Source of the DNA: Candidatus Coatesiibacteriota bacterium
GTDB lineage: Bacteria > B130-G9
NCBI GenBank assembly: GCA_016929465.1
Contig: JAFGIT010000163.1
Span: forward strand, 1-6,449
DNA length: 6,449 nt
Direction of reading: 5' to 3'
The notes under the pieces: model-generated
Seen by the model: only the letters and a program-made list of their open reading frames with translations
Database searches by the model: none
What the model was told of the DNA's origin: nothing
Position numbers and translations under genes: made by a program
Shown here: positions 4,693 through 6,449 of the stretch, one piece after another
Position numbering within the stretch: the first letter of the stretch is position 1
Layout of the letters: each line of letters begins with the position of its first letter

Positions 4693-6449
4693 TCAATTCG
4701 CTATCGCGAATTGCATGGCAGCGATATCGCCTATCGGGCGGAAACTGCCCGTCAACGATAGGGCGGCGGCGAACACATACGTACCATCCGGGAGGCCATC
4801 GGGGATGAGGGAGTCGAATACCGTGATGTCGTCCGAGGCGTAGCCCGCGGGGAGGTGAACTGTCTCGATGAAGGGCGCGAAGTCGGTGGTGAAGCCGTTC
4901 GGCGTAACCAGGAGGATGGTGCCGTCGGGGAGGATGAACCCGGCATAGATATCGACCCAGATGGGGAGGCCGGCATTCTCTACCCTGAATGACGCGACGA
5001 GGGGACCGCCGGGAAGGAGCGGCTGTCCCTCGCCCGATACTTCGCAATCGATGGTCGGCGGCGTTGCTGAATAGTGGTATCCGATATCGAGCGTACCGGT
5101 GTCGAAGACGCCGTCCGTCCGGGTCGCCATCGAGGCAAGGCCGGCCTCGGCCGCACTCATAGAGCCGGCGTCGATGCACGGGCTATCCGCTTCCTGTCCC
5201 GCCGCGACGCAAGACAGGTAGTAGTCGCCGAAAGGACCAGAAACGAATAGCGGGTCCGCGACGAAGTTGCCCTCGCCCTCCGCTTCAGTCTCCAAACAGC
5301 AGTGGTCGACATTATACGGCCAGTCGGGGGTTCCGGACCACTCGTCTCCATGCGTATCCAACTTGATGCTGTTATCCGAAAAGACGCTGTCTTGGATCCT
5401 TATCGAATCGCACAATCCCAACAACGGGACAACATCATCGCCCTTTGATCTTCTCTGACCATGATTGTCAGCAATCACACATCTTCGAATAACAATTCGG
5501 TCATTTTCATCGTCTTCATTAAGTTCGTCGGAAATAAAGCTGCGATGAGTAGGGATCAAGTCGTAGGTATGAATCAGGGAGCCTCCTAGCGAAGTATTAT
5601 CGGCGATAAGGCAGTCTTCGAGCAGCAGTTGAGGCACAAAGACGCCAGTCTGCCACCAGCCTCCCCCTTTCCACTCGAACAACGGTTCATCCATTATATT
5701 TGACTCGATCACGCACCTTCTGAAAATAGCCACATAGCGCTCAAGATAGAGGATCCTGTCGCCCATGTTGCTCCGTATGACGGTGTCCTCTATAGTGGAA
5801 TCAGTGGTGCTGATGATTGTGCCAATATTCCCCTCGATCAGGCAGTCGCGTATACTCCCATTGCTAATAACTATTGGCGCAGAATTATTCTGAATAAGAC
5901 ACGAGATTAAACTGCCACCGATGCAGGCTGAATTATTATTATTATCGGTTATTCGGCAATTGATGAAGGTGAGGTCTCCTGCGGCAGTAGAGTGGCCGCG
6001 GTTGCCAACGATATGACATCCACTAATAATGAACGTGCAAGACGGGCAGTAGATGGCAGGGAAAGATGCCCGTGTCACAGAGAGATTGCTCAGCGTTGAG
6101 TTTGAGGCATCTCTGGATTCAATAATCCCGCCCAAATACTCGCCATCCAGAATGGTCAATCCGGGATCCTCGCCCTCAATGGATACATGGCTGCCCAGCA
6201 TCAGTGGAAAAGCCTCGCCATTCGTGGATGGCGAATATATCCCCTCTGATACGCAAATCGCTGCTGGCTTCTCCTCAGACACTTCAATTGAATCAATCGC
6301 ATGCGTGATCGTCTTCCACGCGTCATCGGCGCTTATGCCGGAGTTTGCGTCGTCGCCGTTCATCCCATCCACGTAATAGTCGGTGGCAAAGCACGAGGTG
6401 GCGAAGAGGCTTGCGCAAAGGGCGATAGCGAAGATGACCTGGGATAATC
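4693..6449 (-). CDS. Secreted right-handed beta-helix protein (DUF1565/pectin-lyase-fold type), 5' end cut off by the window
   Basis: The frame is open from the TGA at 4695-4693 to the window edge (584 complete codons), with no start codon upstream of residue 26. The first residues, LSQVIFAIALCASLFATSCFA, are the core of a signal peptide, probably cleaved before TDYYVDG, so the true start lies a few codons beyond 6449. The GTG at 6372 is therefore not the start. TDYYVDGMNGDDANSG and the following DDAWKTITHAI match the start of DUF1565-like beta-helix proteins. Nine rungs follow with a (Cys/Ser/Thr)-x-Ile-x-x-Asn pattern, at residues 144, 164, 183, 202, 222, 245, 279, 323 and 354. The motif VADPLFVSGPFGDYYLS (396-412) and SPCIDAG (422-428) close the helix, as is usual in such proteins. 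Residues about 462-584 look like a beta-sandwich and may serve attachment or export. No catalytic residues were identified. It may be a surface adhesin or a polysaccharide-binding protein. Confidence 0.88.
   Translation of the reverse strand, partial: LSQVIFAIALCASLFATSCFATDYYVDGMNGDDANSGISADDAWKTITHAIDSIEVSEEKPAAICVSEGIYSPSTNGEAFPLMLGSHVSIEGEDPGLTILDGEYLGGIIESRDASNSTLSNLSVTRASFPAIYCPSCTFIISGCHIVGNRGHSTAAGDLTFINCRITDNNNNSACIGGSLISCLIQNNSAPIVISNGSIRDCLIEGNIGTIISTTDSTIEDTVIRSNMGDRILYLERYVAIFRRCVIESNIMDEPLFEWKGGGWWQTGVFVPQLLLEDCLIADNTSLGGSLIHTYDLIPTHRSFISDELNEDDENDRIVIRRCVIADNHGQRRSKGDDVVPLLGLCDSIRIQDSVFSDNSIKLDTHGDEWSGTPDWPYNVDHCCLETEAEGEGNFVADPLFVSGPFGDYYLSCVAAGQEADSPCIDAGSMSAAEAGLASMATRTDGVFDTGTLDIGYHYSATPPTIDCEVSGEGQPLLPGGPLVASFRVENAGLPIWVDIYAGFILPDGTILLVTPNGFTTDFAPFIETVHLPAGYASDDITVFDSLIPDGLPDGTYVFAAALSLTGSFRPIGDIAAMQFAIAN
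5932..5945. repeat. Short ATT microsatellite inside the beta-helix gene
   Basis: The plus strand has four ATT units plus AT, which encode the run of four asparagines in ITDNNNNSA on the minus strand. Slippage here would add or remove asparagines in a loop without breaking the frame. The tract is short. Confidence 0.6.

Noticed and set aside
4291-4808. Small open frames on both strands across the spacer
   Set aside because: They run through hairpin repeats and the polypyrimidine tract, have low-complexity products, and extend into the 3' end of the beta-helix gene.
6370-6372. GTG as the start codon of the beta-helix gene
   Set aside because: It would delete the signal peptide and cut into the YYVDG motif; the frame continues open to the window edge with a hydrophobic signal sequence.

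Overview
The window carries three protein-coding genes, all on the minus strand, and one 548-nt intergenic region rich in repeats. Read in the direction of transcription the order is: a secreted beta-helix protein whose start lies beyond base 6449; the repeat-rich spacer (4145-4692); a 720-residue fusion of a nucleotide-sugar epimerase/dehydratase with a DegT-type aminotransferase-like domain (1982-4144); and, 25 nt further on, a large secreted multidomain protein that runs off the window at base 1 (1-1956). No tRNA, rRNA, CRISPR array, transposase or phage gene was seen.

The window suggests an uncultured, moderately GC-rich, Gram-negative-type environmental bacterium, perhaps from the FCB/PVC groups or a candidate phylum. 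This rests on the style of the exported proteins (DUF1565-like beta-helix; Fn3, dockerin-like, CARDB-like and glycoside-hydrolase-like modules in one chain) and on the hairpin-rich intergenic repeats. No phylogenetic marker is present, so it is only an impression.

Region by region: (a) 4693-6449 encodes a signal peptide, a right-handed beta-helix with a Cys-x-Ile-x-x-Asn ladder repeating every 19-20 residues, and a C-terminal beta-sandwich-like domain. Its middle is much more AT-rich than its 3' part. (b) 4145-4692 holds a polypyrimidine tract with direct repeats, a large nested inverted repeat centred near 4428, a second hairpin repeat near 4236-4265, and a candidate promoter with a palindrome at the expected start of transcription. 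(c) 1982-4144 starts with TTG behind a good ribosome binding site. (d) 1-1956 starts with ATG behind a near-perfect AAGGAGG and is probably translated from the same message as (c).

The fusion enzyme looks like a sugar-nucleotide tailoring enzyme for surface polysaccharide or glycoprotein glycan. Its tight coupling to a secreted, possibly carbohydrate-active protein suggests a shared role at the cell surface, but that link is inference. The most interesting items are the epimerase-aminotransferase fusion with altered PLP phosphate-binding residues and the nested inverted repeat in the spacer.
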